From: Erysipelotrichaceae bacterium
Lineage (GTDB): Bacteria; Bacillota_I; Bacilli_A; Acholeplasmatales; Anaeroplasmataceae
Assembly (NCBI GenBank): GCA_015059145.1
Contig: SVAZ01000005.1
Coordinates: 1 to 64,000 of the forward strand
DNA: 64,000 nucleotides
Direction of reading: 5' to 3'
Shown: positions 1 to 8,777 of the stretch, in pieces
How positions within the stretch are numbered: the stretch's first letter is position 1
Layout of the letters: every line of letters begins with the position of its first letter
Program-made: the position numbers and the translations under genes
Notes under the pieces: model-generated
What the model was told of the DNA's origin: nothing
Databases searched by the model: none
Seen by the model: only the letters and a program-made list of their open reading frames with translations

Positions 1-77
1 CCATTAATGTATAGACAACAGTCCTTAAATCAATTACAATATTAAATTAATTAGTCCAACTTTTGGGGTTCAGTACA
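1..77. mobile_element. Possible terminal end of an IS3-family insertion sequence
   Basis: Bases 61-77 read TTTTGGGGTTCAGTACA, preceded by GTCCAAC. From memory this resembles the terminal inverted repeat of IS3/IS150-group elements, which often end in ...TTTTGGGG(G)TCAGT(A/T)CA. If so, the element lies to the left, beyond the window, and ends near base 77, just after the HAD gene's stop codon. No transposase is visible and the other end is not in the window, so this is only a candidate. Confidence 0.35.
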
Positions 78-96
78 ATAATTTAGGGCTTATTTT

Positions 97-747
97 TTAT
101 TTTGTTCTTGTATCGATTACAAAATCAGCTTTAGTTATAGGTTCTCCGAATCCACTATCAATACCGATAGTAATAAAACCATGCTCTTTAGCTATAGAAA
201 GATATTTATCAACATCCTCAAATAGCACAACCTCATTAGGGCTAGCAGTTTCTAAAATATCCATAATTTTCTTATAATAATCAGATTTAACAGGGTAGTC
301 TTTATTACAAAAGAATGAGTTATATTCATTAAAATAGCTGTATAATCCCCATTTTTTTAATATCTTAATCGCTACACCTTTATTTTGTGCTGATACTAAG
401 AAGAATCTTATACCAAATGAGCTTGTTGTTAAAACCTCTTTAATAAAGTCAAAAGGCTTAGATTCATTTAAGATAATCTTAAGTGCAAGCTTGGCTCTTT
501 TTTTAGAGTATTTTTCTTTGTTTTCAATAGTGATATTATAATCAGCCTCTATCTCTGATAAGAAAACCTCTTCAGGCTTACCAAGATATGAAAGAATATG
601 CTCTCGATCTACCTCGATTCCATATTCCTTTTTTAGGATTTCATTGTGAGCAACCCAATGTAATCTTTCAGTGTCTGCAAGTGTACCATCTAAATCAAAG
701 ATAAAGCATCTTTTGTACTCCAACAATTCCTTTAATACATCATCCAT
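97..747 (-). CDS. HAD-superfamily phosphatase, beta-phosphoglucomutase-like
   Basis: A 216-residue HAD hydrolase, probably a small-molecule phosphatase or phosphoglucomutase-like enzyme of the cytosol. Motif I is FIFDLDGTLADTE at about residues 15-27, with D18 the expected nucleophile and D20 the acid/base. A motif II-type serine lies in LVSAQNK, and the motif IV acidic pair is in LFEDVDKYLSIA near the C-terminus, followed by a typical GF-I-IGIDSG stretch. A helical cap lies between motifs I and II (about residues 30-90). The start has a GGAGG site just upstream on the minus strand. It is divergent from the membrane-protein gene at 1033. Substrate cannot be predicted; 'phosphatase' is the safe call. 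Confidence 0.8.
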   Translation of the reverse strand: MDDVLKELLEYKRCFIFDLDGTLADTERLHWVAHNEILKKEYGIEVDREHILSYLGKPEEVFLSEIEADYNITIENKEKYSKKRAKLALKIILNESKPFDFIKEVLTTSSFGIRFFLVSAQNKGVAIKILKKWGLYSYFNEYNSFFCNKDYPVKSDYYKKIMDILETASPNEVVLFEDVDKYLSIAKEHGFITIGIDSGFGEPITKADFVIDTRTK

Positions 748-862
748 AAATTTTCCTCCTTTTATTAAAATTTATTAATTATTCAGTTGTAATCTAAATA
801 TTAAAATATTAAAAGTAATACCTTATATTTAGTATAAAAAATGAATAGTATTTTGTAATTAT

Positions 863-891
863 ATTTTACTCGATATTTTAAAATATGTCAA
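863..891 (-). promoter_or_regulatory. Candidate sigma-A promoter for the HAD gene
   Basis: On the minus strand, TTGACA (886-891) and TAAAAT (863-868) are separated by 17 bases, pointing at the HAD gene with a leader of about 110 nt. The leader is A+T-rich with no clear structure. Confidence 0.5.
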
Positions 892-973
892 TCTACATAG
901 CATTCTATATAAGGGCTCTATTTATAAAATTGGGAAAAGTTATCTTTATTTGTTTTTTATGCAACTTTAATAA

Positions 974-1002
974 TTGAAATATGATTTAATAATTGCTATA
1001 AT
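974..1002 (+). promoter_or_regulatory. Sigma-A promoter
   Basis: TTGAAA at 974-979 and TATAAT at 997-1002 with a 17-base spacer, just upstream of the small membrane-protein gene at 1033. Confidence 0.65.
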
Positions 1003-1032
1003 AAAATTACATTTTATAGTATGGAGGAAATT

Positions 1033-1317
1033 ATGAAAAAATATAGTGGTATTTTTTGGATTGTAGGTCTATGTGCTTTCGTTGCTTTAATGTGTAGCGG
1101 ATTTGTTTGGTTATTAGGCTTAATTGGTGTTTCTTGGAGCTTCTTAGGAACATTACAAATGCTTGCTAATATTGTATTAACTGTTACTGCGGTTATTGCT
1201 GGATGGTTATGGATTTCATCATGTGGTTTCAACAAAACATTAAGATTAGTATTACAAATCCTATTCATCATTTTTGCTGTATTAGCTATTTGTGGACATA
1301 TTGGTATAGGTCTATAA
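1033..1317 (+). CDS. Small hydrophobic membrane protein, unknown function
   Basis: A 94-residue protein beginning MKKYSGIFWIVG, with about three hydrophobic segments (roughly residues 6-28, 33-55 and 70-92) and few charges, so very likely an integral membrane protein. I do not recognise the family. The ATG at 1033 is chosen because GGAGG lies at 1023-1027; an in-frame ATG at 1021 would put the ribosome binding site inside the gene. It is a single-gene unit with its own promoter and a terminator just after the stop. Confidence 0.65.
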   Translation: MKKYSGIFWIVGLCAFVALMCSGFVWLLGLIGVSWSFLGTLQMLANIVLTVTAVIAGWLWISSCGFNKTLRLVLQILFIIFAVLAICGHIGIGL

Positions 1318-1319
1318 TA

Positions 1320-1356
1320 ATAATCCCTCTAATGAGGGATTATATTTTTTATTTTT
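1320..1356 (+). terminator. Rho-independent terminator
   Basis: AATCCCTC and GAGGGATT form a stem around a TAAT loop, followed by a T-rich run. Confidence 0.7.
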
Positions 1357-1425
1357 TAAAATAAATGTTAAATATAGTTTGACATTAAAATTGTAGTTTG
1401 ATATAATAATCTCGTTCACGTAAAT

Positions 1426-1499
1426 GGCCCTGTAGCCAAGTGGTAAGGCACGGCACTGCAACTGCCTGATCGCTGGTTCAAATCCGGTCGGGGCCTCCA
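1426..1499 (+). tRNA. tRNA-Cys (anticodon GCA)
   Basis: A 74-base cloverleaf with an acceptor stem GGCCCTG/CGGGGCC (one G-T pair), D-loop AGTGGTAA, anticodon loop CTGCAAC with anticodon GCA, T-arm GGTTCAAATCC, discriminator T and an encoded CCA end. A T (U73) discriminator is the known identity element for cysteine tRNA. Confidence 0.97.
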
Positions 1500-1513
1500 T
1501 ATTTGAACGTAAG

Positions 1514-1542
1514 AAAGTCTAGGTTTTATCTAGACTTTTTTA
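1514..1542 (+). terminator. Terminator of tRNA-Cys
   Basis: AAAGTCTAG (1514-1522) pairs with CTAGACTTT (1530-1538), followed by a T run. Confidence 0.8.
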
Positions 1543-1560
1543 ATTTTCTTAATATGGAAC

Positions 1561-1589
1561 TTGGCGACCGCATTTGTATGTTGTATAAT
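1561..1589 (+). promoter_or_regulatory. Candidate promoter for the 32-residue peptide
   Basis: TTGGCG (1561-1566), a 17-base spacer, and TATAAT (1584-1589), ending 16 bases before the ATG of the short ORF at 1606. Confidence 0.5.
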
Positions 1590-1605
1590 ATAAGTGGTGG
1601 TATAT

Positions 1606-1704
1606 ATGAAAAAGAAAAAAGATGAATTATTTTATATAAATATTTTTTTGTTGATATGTCTAGCGTTTCTAATATTTTTATGTGTCATGGTTAATTTACA
1701 TTAA
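1606..1704 (+). CDS. Short single-pass membrane peptide (32 aa), hypothetical
   Basis: ATG at 1606 opens a 32-codon ORF: a lysine-rich start (MKKKKDELF), then one hydrophobic stretch of about 20 residues and the end MVNLH. A promoter-like TTGGCG-17-TATAAT precedes it, and GGTGG lies 5 bases before the ATG. Positive N-terminus plus one membrane segment suggests an inserted peptide. No family is recognised; conservation would be needed to confirm translation. Confidence 0.4.
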   Translation: MKKKKDELFYINIFLLICLAFLIFLCVMVNLH

Positions 1705-1846
1705 TTTTTAAAAATTGAATATTTATATATTAAAGAGTTTGAAAGATAACTCTTTTTTGTTTGTTAGGACCTTAATAATATTGTGTCGATATCTTTTTCG
1801 TATATTTTCGAAATATTTGTTAAAAATAAAGTATGAGGTGGAAATT

Positions 1847-2038
1847 ATGAATAAGAAGGAGTTTTTGATGGAACTAGAAACCCATGAAAACGAAAACAAA
1901 AGATTAGAGGAAATTAGGGATTTTAATAAGGTTAGAAATAATATAATTAAAGGATCTAAAAAATATAATTATGAGTACTCTAAGGAATTCTATCTAGTTG
2001 AGCCTCAAGCAGCGAATGATTTGTATAATCAAAATTAA
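1847..2038 (+). CDS. Small charged protein, hypothetical
   Basis: A 63-residue, highly charged, probably helical and soluble protein, MNKKEFLMELETHENENKR and onwards, ending in QAANDLYNQN. GAGGTGG at 1835-1841 fixes the ATG at 1847; the in-frame sequence further upstream is A+T-rich with no ribosome binding site. It sits 13 bases before the next small gene, so the two are probably co-transcribed. I do not recognise the family. Confidence 0.5.
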   Translation: MNKKEFLMELETHENENKRLEEIRDFNKVRNNIIKGSKKYNYEYSKEFYLVEPQAANDLYNQN

Positions 2039-2051
2039 AAAATGAGGTGAT

Positions 2052-2249
2052 ATGATGAAGAATAAGGTTACTTGTCGTCCTTGTAAGGAACAAAATAATT
2101 GGGAAATCGAGGATGAAAACGGAGTAGTACAATCTAAGCATTATCAAACAAAAGCTGAATGCGTTTCTGCAGGTCAAAAGATTGCAGAGGAATGTGGCTG
2201 TGAATTATGTGTAGAGGATCAAGGAGATTCTAATTCATATAGTAATTAA
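2052..2249 (+). CDS. Small Cys-containing protein, DUF2188-like
   Basis: A 65-residue soluble protein with paired cysteines near the N-terminus (TCRPC) and near the C-terminus (ECGCELC). The middle, NWEIEDENGVVQSKHYQTKA, followed by an alanine/glutamate-rich helix, resembles the short DUF2188 fold (a strand pair, then a helix beginning T-K-AEC). The cysteines could bind metal, but no partner is evident. GAGGTGA lies just before the tandem ATGs at 2052 and 2055. Function unknown. Confidence 0.55.
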   Translation: MMKNKVTCRPCKEQNNWEIEDENGVVQSKHYQTKAECVSAGQKIAEECGCELCVEDQGDSNSYSN

Positions 2250-2254
2250 TTTAT

Positions 2255-2282
2255 TTGAACCCTTATAAAAGGGTTCTTTTTC
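2255..2282 (+). terminator. Rho-independent terminator
   Basis: GAACCC and GGGTTC flank an 8-base loop and are followed by TTTTTC. Confidence 0.7.
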
Positions 2283-2341
2283 ACCTTTCACTTAATATCA
2301 AAATGTGATATAATTAAAGTGTTAATGAAGGAGCGATAATT

Positions 2342-3541
2342 ATGAATATTTTTAAAAGAATATTTTGTAGAATTTATCAAAAATGTTTCCATATTGCAAT
2401 TCCTTTGCTTCCTTATAGAATTCCAGTAATTCTTGAGAATGAGGAGGAAATTGTATCTGTTTTAAAAGATAAAAATATAAATTCAGTTTTAATTGTTACA
2501 GATAAGGGTATAGTGTCTAATGGTCTTGTTTCTGCACTTGAAGAAGAATTGACTAAAAATGAGATTGAATATGTATTATATGATAAGACTATACCTAATC
2601 CTACTATAGAACTAGTTGAAGAGGCTAGATTAGAATATATAAATAATAAATGTAGTGCAATAATTGCTTTAGGTGGAGGCTCTCCAATAGATTTAGCGAA
2701 GGCTTGTGGTGCTAGAATAGTTAAGCCTAAAAAGTCCGTACAAAAAATGAAAGGCTTGCTTCATATATGTAAAAAGCTGCCACCATTATTTGCGATACCA
2801 ACTACTGCAGGTACTGGGAGTGAAACTACGCTTGCATCTGTTATTACGGATGAGAAGACACATTTTAAATACCCAATTAACGATTTCTCATTAATTCCAC
2901 ACTATGCAGTGTTAGATGCAAAGCTAACAATAGGTCTTCCTAAAGGTTTAACTGCTACAACTGGTATGGACGCACTTACTCATGCTGTGGAGGCTTTTAT
3001 AGGTATGTCAACGACAAGGAAAACTAGAAAGCTAGCTATTGAGGCAGTAAAGCTTATTGTTAGTAATATCAAGGAATGCTACCATAATCCTAATAATTTA
3101 GATGCTAGAAGAAATATGCTTTATGCATCTCATTATGCAGGTATTGCTTTTACAGTTAGCTATGTTGGTTATGTTCATGCTATAGCACATTCATTAGGTG
3201 GAAAATATAGTATCCCACATGGTCTTGCAAATGCGGTTATTTTACCAATTTTTTTAGAGGAATATGGTAAAAGAATATATCATAAGCTAGCAATATTATC
3301 TAGGGCATCTTATATTGCTTCAAGTGAAGATAATTATAAGAATGCGGCTTTAAAATTTATAGATTGGATATATAAAGCTAACGAGGAAATGGGAATACCA
3401 AGACGCTTATCAGGGATAAAAAAAGAACATATAGAAGAGATGTCTGGTCATGCTGATAGGGAGGCTAATCCACTATATCCAGTTCCTAGATTAATGAATC
3501 AAAAGGAGCTTGCAAAAATGTATGAGAAGGTAATGGAATAA
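2342..3541 (+). CDS. Iron-containing alcohol dehydrogenase
   Basis: A 399-residue group III (metal-dependent) alcohol dehydrogenase that interconverts an alcohol and an aldehyde with NAD(P)H in the cytosol. The nucleotide-binding GGGSP is at 111-115 and TTAGTGSE is at about 154-161. The metal ligands expected for the family are in place: D210 and H214 (MDALTHAVE), H279 (VHAIAH) and H293 (PHG). Its stop overlaps the start of the aldehyde dehydrogenase gene (TAATG), so the two are translationally coupled and probably act in sequence on one carbon chain. Substrate is not predictable. The family tolerates Fe, Zn or Mg. Confidence 0.88.
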   Translation: MNIFKRIFCRIYQKCFHIAIPLLPYRIPVILENEEEIVSVLKDKNINSVLIVTDKGIVSNGLVSALEEELTKNEIEYVLYDKTIPNPTIELVEEARLEYINNKCSAIIALGGGSPIDLAKACGARIVKPKKSVQKMKGLLHICKKLPPLFAIPTTAGTGSETTLASVITDEKTHFKYPINDFSLIPHYAVLDAKLTIGLPKGLTATTGMDALTHAVEAFIGMSTTRKTRKLAIEAVKLIVSNIKECYHNPNNLDARRNMLYASHYAGIAFTVSYVGYVHAIAHSLGGKYSIPHGLANAVILPIFLEEYGKRIYHKLAILSRASYIASSEDNYKNAALKFIDWIYKANEEMGIPRRLSGIKKEHIEEMSGHADREANPLYPVPRLMNQKELAKMYEKVME

Positions 3542-4908
3542 TGGAATTTGTAAATATTTTAGAAAAGCAAAGGGCGTTCTTAAAAAGTGGAACTACGATA
3601 GATTATAAATATAGAGTCAAATATTTAAAAAAACTAAGAAGTGCTATTTTAAACTATAATGATAAAATATCAGAGGCACTTCATTATGATTTGGGTAAAT
3701 CGGTAACGGAAGCTTATATGACTGAGATCGGACTGGTATTAGATGATATAAGATATCAGCTTAAGCATTTAAAGAAAATGGTTAAACCAAGACCTGTTAA
3801 AACACCTGTTGCACAATTTAAAAGTAAAAGCTTTAGATATCCATCACCATATGGTAATGTACTAATAATTGCACCATGGAATTATCCATTTTTACTTTCT
3901 TTGGGTCCATTAGTTGGTGCAATTTCTGCAGGTAATACTGTTATGCTAAAGCCTTCTGAATTTTCTGAAAAAACTAGTGCTGTTATAAAGGAAATGCTTG
4001 ATGGTGTTTTTGAAAGCGAATATGTATATACAGTATTAGGTGATTCAAAGGTTGCTGAGGCATTACTTAAGGAAAAGTATGATTATATATTCTTTACTGG
4101 TGGTACAAAAATAGGTAAAATAGTTTATAAATGTGCAAGTGAGAATTTAACTCCAGTAACTTTAGAGCTTGGTGGTAAGTCGCCTGTAATAATTGATAAG
4201 ACAGCTAAAATTGATTTAGCAGCTAAAAGAGTTGTGTTTGGGAAGTTTTTAAATTGTGGCCAAACATGTGTTGCGCCTGATTATATCTTGGTTCATAATA
4301 GTGTTAAGGATGAATTTATAAATCATCTAATAAAATGGGTTAAGCATATGTATAAGGATGCTCTGATAAATGATCAGTATGGTCATATTATTAATGAAAG
4401 GCATTTTAATAGATTAGTTAGCTATATAGAGAAGGACAAGGTGGCTTTTGGTGGTAGAAGTGATATATCTAGTTTGAAAATAGAGCCTACTATTTTGTAT
4501 CCTGTGGATAAAAATATTAAAGCAATGCAGGAGGAAATATTTGGTCCTATTTTACCAGTTTTGACTTATGATACTACTGAAGAAATGCTAAATATAATTG
4601 AAGAGCATAGAACACCACTAGCTTTATATTTATTTACGACTAATAAGGAAATGGAAAAAAAGATATTATCAAGTGTTTCATTTGGAGGTGGCTGTATAAA
4701 TGATACTATTATTCATTTAGCAACTTCTGAAATGCCATTTGGTGGAGTTGGAAATTCTGGCATTGGTGGTTACCATGGTAAGTATAGCTTTTATGAATTT
4801 AGTCACTATAAGTCTATAGTTAAAAAGGCTAATTGGCTTGATTTACCTATGAGATATGCTCCTTATACAAAGGGTAAGGAAAAGATGATTAAAAAGTTTT
4901 TGAAGTAG
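3541..4908 (+). CDS. NAD(P)-dependent aldehyde dehydrogenase, class-3-like
   Basis: A 455-residue aldehyde dehydrogenase of the short class 3 / fatty aldehyde type, which converts aldehydes to carboxylic acids. Seen: PWNYP (112-116, with the oxyanion Asn), nucleotide-binding FFTGGTKIG (184-192), general base E209 in TLELGGKSP, and catalytic C243 in NCGQTCVAP. The C-terminus ends in a hydrophobic/basic helix as in membrane-associated class 3 enzymes. The start codon overlaps the stop of the alcohol dehydrogenase, so the pair would carry alcohol to aldehyde to acid, or the reverse in fermentation. Confidence 0.88.
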   Translation: MEFVNILEKQRAFLKSGTTIDYKYRVKYLKKLRSAILNYNDKISEALHYDLGKSVTEAYMTEIGLVLDDIRYQLKHLKKMVKPRPVKTPVAQFKSKSFRYPSPYGNVLIIAPWNYPFLLSLGPLVGAISAGNTVMLKPSEFSEKTSAVIKEMLDGVFESEYVYTVLGDSKVAEALLKEKYDYIFFTGGTKIGKIVYKCASENLTPVTLELGGKSPVIIDKTAKIDLAAKRVVFGKFLNCGQTCVAPDYILVHNSVKDEFINHLIKWVKHMYKDALINDQYGHIINERHFNRLVSYIEKDKVAFGGRSDISSLKIEPTILYPVDKNIKAMQEEIFGPILPVLTYDTTEEMLNIIEEHRTPLALYLFTTNKEMEKKILSSVSFGGGCINDTIIHLATSEMPFGGVGNSGIGGYHGKYSFYEFSHYKSIVKKANWLDLPMRYAPYTKGKEKMIKKFLK

Positions 4909-4918
4909 TATAGCATTA

Positions 4919-4947
4919 TTGAAAAAAGGTTAGTATAAGAATATAAT
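4919..4947 (+). promoter_or_regulatory. Sigma-A promoter
   Basis: TTGAAA (4919-4924), a 17-base spacer, and TATAAT (4942-4947), just upstream of the peptidase gene. Confidence 0.65.
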
Positions 4948-4974
4948 ATAACTGTATTCTTAGGAGGCGTATTT

Positions 4975-7863
4975 ATGATGAAATATACAAAGTTACAAAC
5001 TAAATTTGTTGAAGAAATTCAATCAAATATAACTATCTATAAACATAACAAAACAAATGCAAGAATTTGTACTATAGAAAATGATGACAATAATAAGGTG
5101 TTTTCAATTGCCTTTAGAACACCACCAATTAATAGTACAGGTTTAACACATATATTAGAGCATTCAGTTTTATGTGGAAGTAAAAATTATCCTGTAAAGG
5201 ATCCTTTTGTAGAGCTTTTAAAAAGCTCATTAAATACTTTTTTAAATGCATTTACTTTCCCGGATAAAACAATGTATCCTTGTGCTAGTCAAAATGATAA
5301 GGATTTTAAAAATCTAATGAGTGTTTATATGGATGCAGTATTTTATCCTCAAATCTATAAGCATGAGGAAATATTTATGCAAGAGGGCTGGCATTATCAT
5401 ATTTTAGATAAGAATGATCCTATTACATATAATGGGGTTGTATATAATGAAATGAAGGGTGCATTTTCTGATCCTGAGCAAATTTTATTCCGTTCAGTAA
5501 TGCACTCACTTTATCCAGATACTGCTTATGGATATGAAAGTGGAGGAGACCCAAAATATATTCCGGATTTATCATTTGAGCAATTTAAGGATTTCCATCA
5601 TAAATTTTACCATCCATCTAATTCATATATTATGATTTATGGTAATTGCGATATGGAAGAAAGAATGAATTGGTTAGATGAAGCATATCTAAAGGATTTT
5701 GATGCGATTGATTTTGATACGACAATCAAGTCTCAGGATGCTTTTAAGAATCCAAAATATCATGTTGAATATTATCCAGTAGCTAAGGATGAAAAGCTAG
5801 ATAACAAAACATTCTTATCTTATAACCTAGCTTTACCTACAACACTTGATACAAAGCTAATGATTGCATTTAGTATTTTAGTTAATGCTTTGTTTGATAT
5901 GCCAGGTGCTCCATTAAAGCAAGCATTGATAGATGCTAATTTGGGTCAAGATGTTCAAACCTTATTTGATGATGGATTATTGCAGCCATTGCTTACAATT
6001 ATGGTTTATAACTCTAATAGTAATAAAGAAAATGAATTTATTAATTTAGTGAATACTAAGCTAGAGGAAATTGCTAATAATGGATTAAACAAAGAAGTGC
6101 TATTATCATTGTTAAGCTTTGCTGAATTTAAAGCTAGAGAAAGATTGTTTTCTTCACGTATGCCACAGGGCTTAGAAATTCAAATGACATGTCTTGCTTC
6201 ATGGTTATATAATGATGATGAACCTTTTACTAAATTAGAGGTTTTAAAATATTATTCTGAATTAAAGAATGAAATTGAAAATGGCTACTTTGAAAATATT
6301 ATAAAAAAATATTTTATTAACAATAACCATAAGAGTTTTGTTAAACTAGAGCCTTCCCATACTTATGCTGATGAGACTAAAAAGGCATTAGATGAGAAGC
6401 TAGCACAATATAAGAGCTCTTTATCTAATTCAGAATTAGAAGCTTTAATTGCTAAAAATAAAGCTTTAGAAGAATATCAGTCTGCTGAATCTACACCAGA
6501 AGAGATTGATACATTACCTAAGCTTAAGCTTGAAGATATAGATTCAGAGCCAGAAAAGTATAATTGCGAATTGATCAGTGGTAAATATGATACGATCTTT
6601 AATGATTATTTTACTAATGATATTGCTTATGTTAATTACTATTTCGATATATCTAACTTAAATAAGGAAGATGTATTAACTACTCAGCTTTTCTGTGATC
6701 TATTTAAAAATGTTTCAACTAATAGCATGTCATATCAAGAAATAAACCAGTTTATTTTGAAGAATACTGGTGGTATTAATGCTGCAATGCTTACAACAGT
6801 TGATAAGGAAAGAAATACTAGCTTGAGATTAAGGCTATCATATAGTGCAACATCACTTAACATTTCAAAAGCTAATGACCTACTAGTTGATATAATTAAA
6901 AATTCAAACTTCAAGGATGAAAAGAGATTGTATGAGAGAATTTGTGAGGTTAAGCTAAATAATGAAATGAGTGTCTCATCTAAAGGGCATGTATATGCTT
7001 TAATGAGAGCTGGATCATATTGTGATGCTGCTGCCTACTATTCAGATTTAATTGGTGGATTATCTTATCTAGATTATCTTACTAGCCTAGTTAATAACTT
7101 TGACTCTTTAAAAGAAGAGCTTATTCCTAAACTTGAAAATATATATATTAGTTTATTTAGTAAGGAAAACTTTTTATTAGGATTTGCAGGAACAAAGAAG
7201 CAATATGAATCATTAAAATGCACTTTTGATGATTTCTACAAAATGCTTAATGATAAAACTAATTATGAAAGAAGTGTTCCAACATATAGTAAGCTTAATG
7301 AGGGTATTAAAACACAATATGATGTTAACTTTGTAGCTAGGGCAGGCAAGTTTGATCAACCATTTGATGGTGCGTTATTAGTTTTAAATAATGCTATTAG
7401 CTTAAATTATTTATGGATGCAGGTTCGCGTCCATGGAGGAGCTTATGGTTGTAATATGCAAATAAAACCTTATGGTTATCTAGGCTTAACTAGCTATAGA
7501 GATCCTGAAATAAAGCGAACAAATAAGGTATATGATGATGTGGTTGATTTTATTAGAAATTTAAATCCTACAGAAGAGGAGCTTTTAAAATTTAAAATAG
7601 GTGCACTAGGCTCTTTAGATGCAGTTATGCATGTTAAGGAAAAGTCTATAGTTGCACAAACACAATATTTATCTGGTTCTACATATGAAATAAGAAAGAA
7701 GTATAGAGAAGAGCTAATTAATGCTACTAAGGAAAAGCTTAATTCATTTGCTCCTATTTTCGAAAATGCACTTTCTCAAAATAATTTATGTGTTATTGGC
7801 AATGCTGATAAAATAAGCGATAATGTCGACATGTTTGTATCCATTAGAAGCTTAACAAAGTAA
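4975..7863 (+). CDS. M16C-family zinc metallopeptidase (presequence-protease-like)
   Basis: A 962-residue protein, the usual length of single-chain M16C proteases, which form a hinged clam-shell and digest peptides in the cytosol. The inverted zinc motif HILEH lies at 59-63 (H59 and H63 ligands, E62 base), and the downstream acidic ligand region is VVYNEMKGAFSDPE. The C-terminal half carries the family's RVHGGAYGC substrate-binding loop. AGGAGG at 4962-4967 supports ATG 4975; ATG 4978 is an alternative. It has its own promoter, and the hemolysin-III gene follows after 19 bases without a terminator, so the two may share a transcript. Confidence 0.9.
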   Translation: MMKYTKLQTKFVEEIQSNITIYKHNKTNARICTIENDDNNKVFSIAFRTPPINSTGLTHILEHSVLCGSKNYPVKDPFVELLKSSLNTFLNAFTFPDKTMYPCASQNDKDFKNLMSVYMDAVFYPQIYKHEEIFMQEGWHYHILDKNDPITYNGVVYNEMKGAFSDPEQILFRSVMHSLYPDTAYGYESGGDPKYIPDLSFEQFKDFHHKFYHPSNSYIMIYGNCDMEERMNWLDEAYLKDFDAIDFDTTIKSQDAFKNPKYHVEYYPVAKDEKLDNKTFLSYNLALPTTLDTKLMIAFSILVNALFDMPGAPLKQALIDANLGQDVQTLFDDGLLQPLLTIMVYNSNSNKENEFINLVNTKLEEIANNGLNKEVLLSLLSFAEFKARERLFSSRMPQGLEIQMTCLASWLYNDDEPFTKLEVLKYYSELKNEIENGYFENIIKKYFINNNHKSFVKLEPSHTYADETKKALDEKLAQYKSSLSNSELEALIAKNKALEEYQSAESTPEEIDTLPKLKLEDIDSEPEKYNCELISGKYDTIFNDYFTNDIAYVNYYFDISNLNKEDVLTTQLFCDLFKNVSTNSMSYQEINQFILKNTGGINAAMLTTVDKERNTSLRLRLSYSATSLNISKANDLLVDIIKNSNFKDEKRLYERICEVKLNNEMSVSSKGHVYALMRAGSYCDAAAYYSDLIGGLSYLDYLTSLVNNFDSLKEELIPKLENIYISLFSKENFLLGFAGTKKQYESLKCTFDDFYKMLNDKTNYERSVPTYSKLNEGIKTQYDVNFVARAGKFDQPFDGALLVLNNAISLNYLWMQVRVHGGAYGCNMQIKPYGYLGLTSYRDPEIKRTNKVYDDVVDFIRNLNPTEEELLKFKIGALGSLDAVMHVKEKSIVAQTQYLSGSTYEIRKKYREELINATKEKLNSFAPIFENALSQNNLCVIGNADKISDNVDMFVSIRSLTK

Positions 7864-7882
7864 TATAGCATTAGGTGATTAC

Positions 7883-8686
7883 ATGGATGAAAAAGATTTA
7901 ATTGAATTAGAAAAGAAAAATAAAAAGTTAAATGAGGAATATGAGAAAATAGAATCAAAGAGAATCAAAAAGAACCAATATGATGAATATATGGCTCCCA
8001 TTAGAGAAAAAAGAAAAATAAAAAGAGAAGAGCACAGAATTATTAATAATCCTCCAGTAAGGTCTTTACTTGAGGAGATAGGTAATTCTGTGACTCATGG
8101 GGTTGGATTTTTATTAGCGACAGCTGGGTTTATAATATTATTGGTAAATTCTGATACTGGTCTTAAAATTATGGCGTCTGTTTTTTACGGCATTAGTATG
8201 ATGCTTATGATGCTAATGAGTTGCTTGTATCATTCTTTCAAATCTGGTTCTAGGGTTAAAAGACTATGGAGAAGATTTGATTATTGTGGTATTCATTTAT
8301 TAATTGGCGGAACATTCGCACCTATTTATTTAGTTTATGTAACACAAACTATTAATTTAGCTTTAGGTATTGTTTTGTTCTGTGTGCAATGGGGATTAAT
8401 TATTACTGGCATAACATTCATATCTATATTTGGTCCAGGTAGAGTAAAGAAGTTGAATTTTATTTTATTCTTTGCCATAGGCTGGAGTGGGATTATGTTT
8501 ATTCCTTCCTTCATAAAAAATAATTTAAATTTATTATATATGATTTTAGGTGGAGGCTTAGTATATACATTAGGTATGATACCGTTTGCCAAAAAGGGTT
8601 CCAAATGTGCTCATTTTATTTGGCATTTCTTTGTTATTGCTGGTGCTTCAGTTCAATACTTTGGTATATTATTCTTTTTATATTAA
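7883..8686 (+). CDS. Hemolysin III / PAQR-family membrane protein
   Basis: A 267-residue protein. Residues 1-60 are an unusual, highly charged, probably coiled-coil extension (many K, E, R). After it comes the hemolysin-III core with seven hydrophobic segments. Family hallmarks are EEIGNSVTHGVGF (about 64-76), SCLYHSF with its serine and histidine, FDYCGIHLLIGGTFAP, and a late FIWHFFVIAGA. These conserved Ser/His/Asp residues form the putative metal site of the PAQR/CREST superfamily. Physiological role is uncertain (membrane homeostasis is often suggested). Most bacterial members lack such a long charged N-terminus. Confidence 0.85.
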   Translation: MDEKDLIELEKKNKKLNEEYEKIESKRIKKNQYDEYMAPIREKRKIKREEHRIINNPPVRSLLEEIGNSVTHGVGFLLATAGFIILLVNSDTGLKIMASVFYGISMMLMMLMSCLYHSFKSGSRVKRLWRRFDYCGIHLLIGGTFAPIYLVYVTQTINLALGIVLFCVQWGLIITGITFISIFGPGRVKKLNFILFFAIGWSGIMFIPSFIKNNLNLLYMILGGGLVYTLGMIPFAKKGSKCAHFIWHFFVIAGASVQYFGILFFLY

Positions 8687-8688
8687 GA

Positions 8689-8733
8689 AATAAAGGATTT
8701 GGTGAATTAGCCAAATCCTTTAATGTTTTTTAG
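8689..8733 (+). terminator. Rho-independent terminator
   Basis: AAAGGATTTGG and CCAAATCCTTT form an 11-bp stem followed by a T-rich tail. Confidence 0.75.
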
Positions 8734-8777
8734 AAATAGATATTTATATTTGGGCATATAATTTATAGGTGATACTC

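Noticed and set aside
1014-1271. Long antisense ORFs over real genes in general (for example 8335-8604, 14575-14937, 31970-32257, 46801-46998)
   Set aside because: They lie inside strongly supported genes, lack ribosome binding sites and have biased, low-complexity composition typical of A+T-rich shadows.
1312-1500. Minus-strand ORF across the tRNA-Cys gene
   Set aside because: It reads the complement of the tRNA (the ...GFEPAIRQLQCRALPLGY... pattern is a well-known false protein). It has no ribosome binding site.
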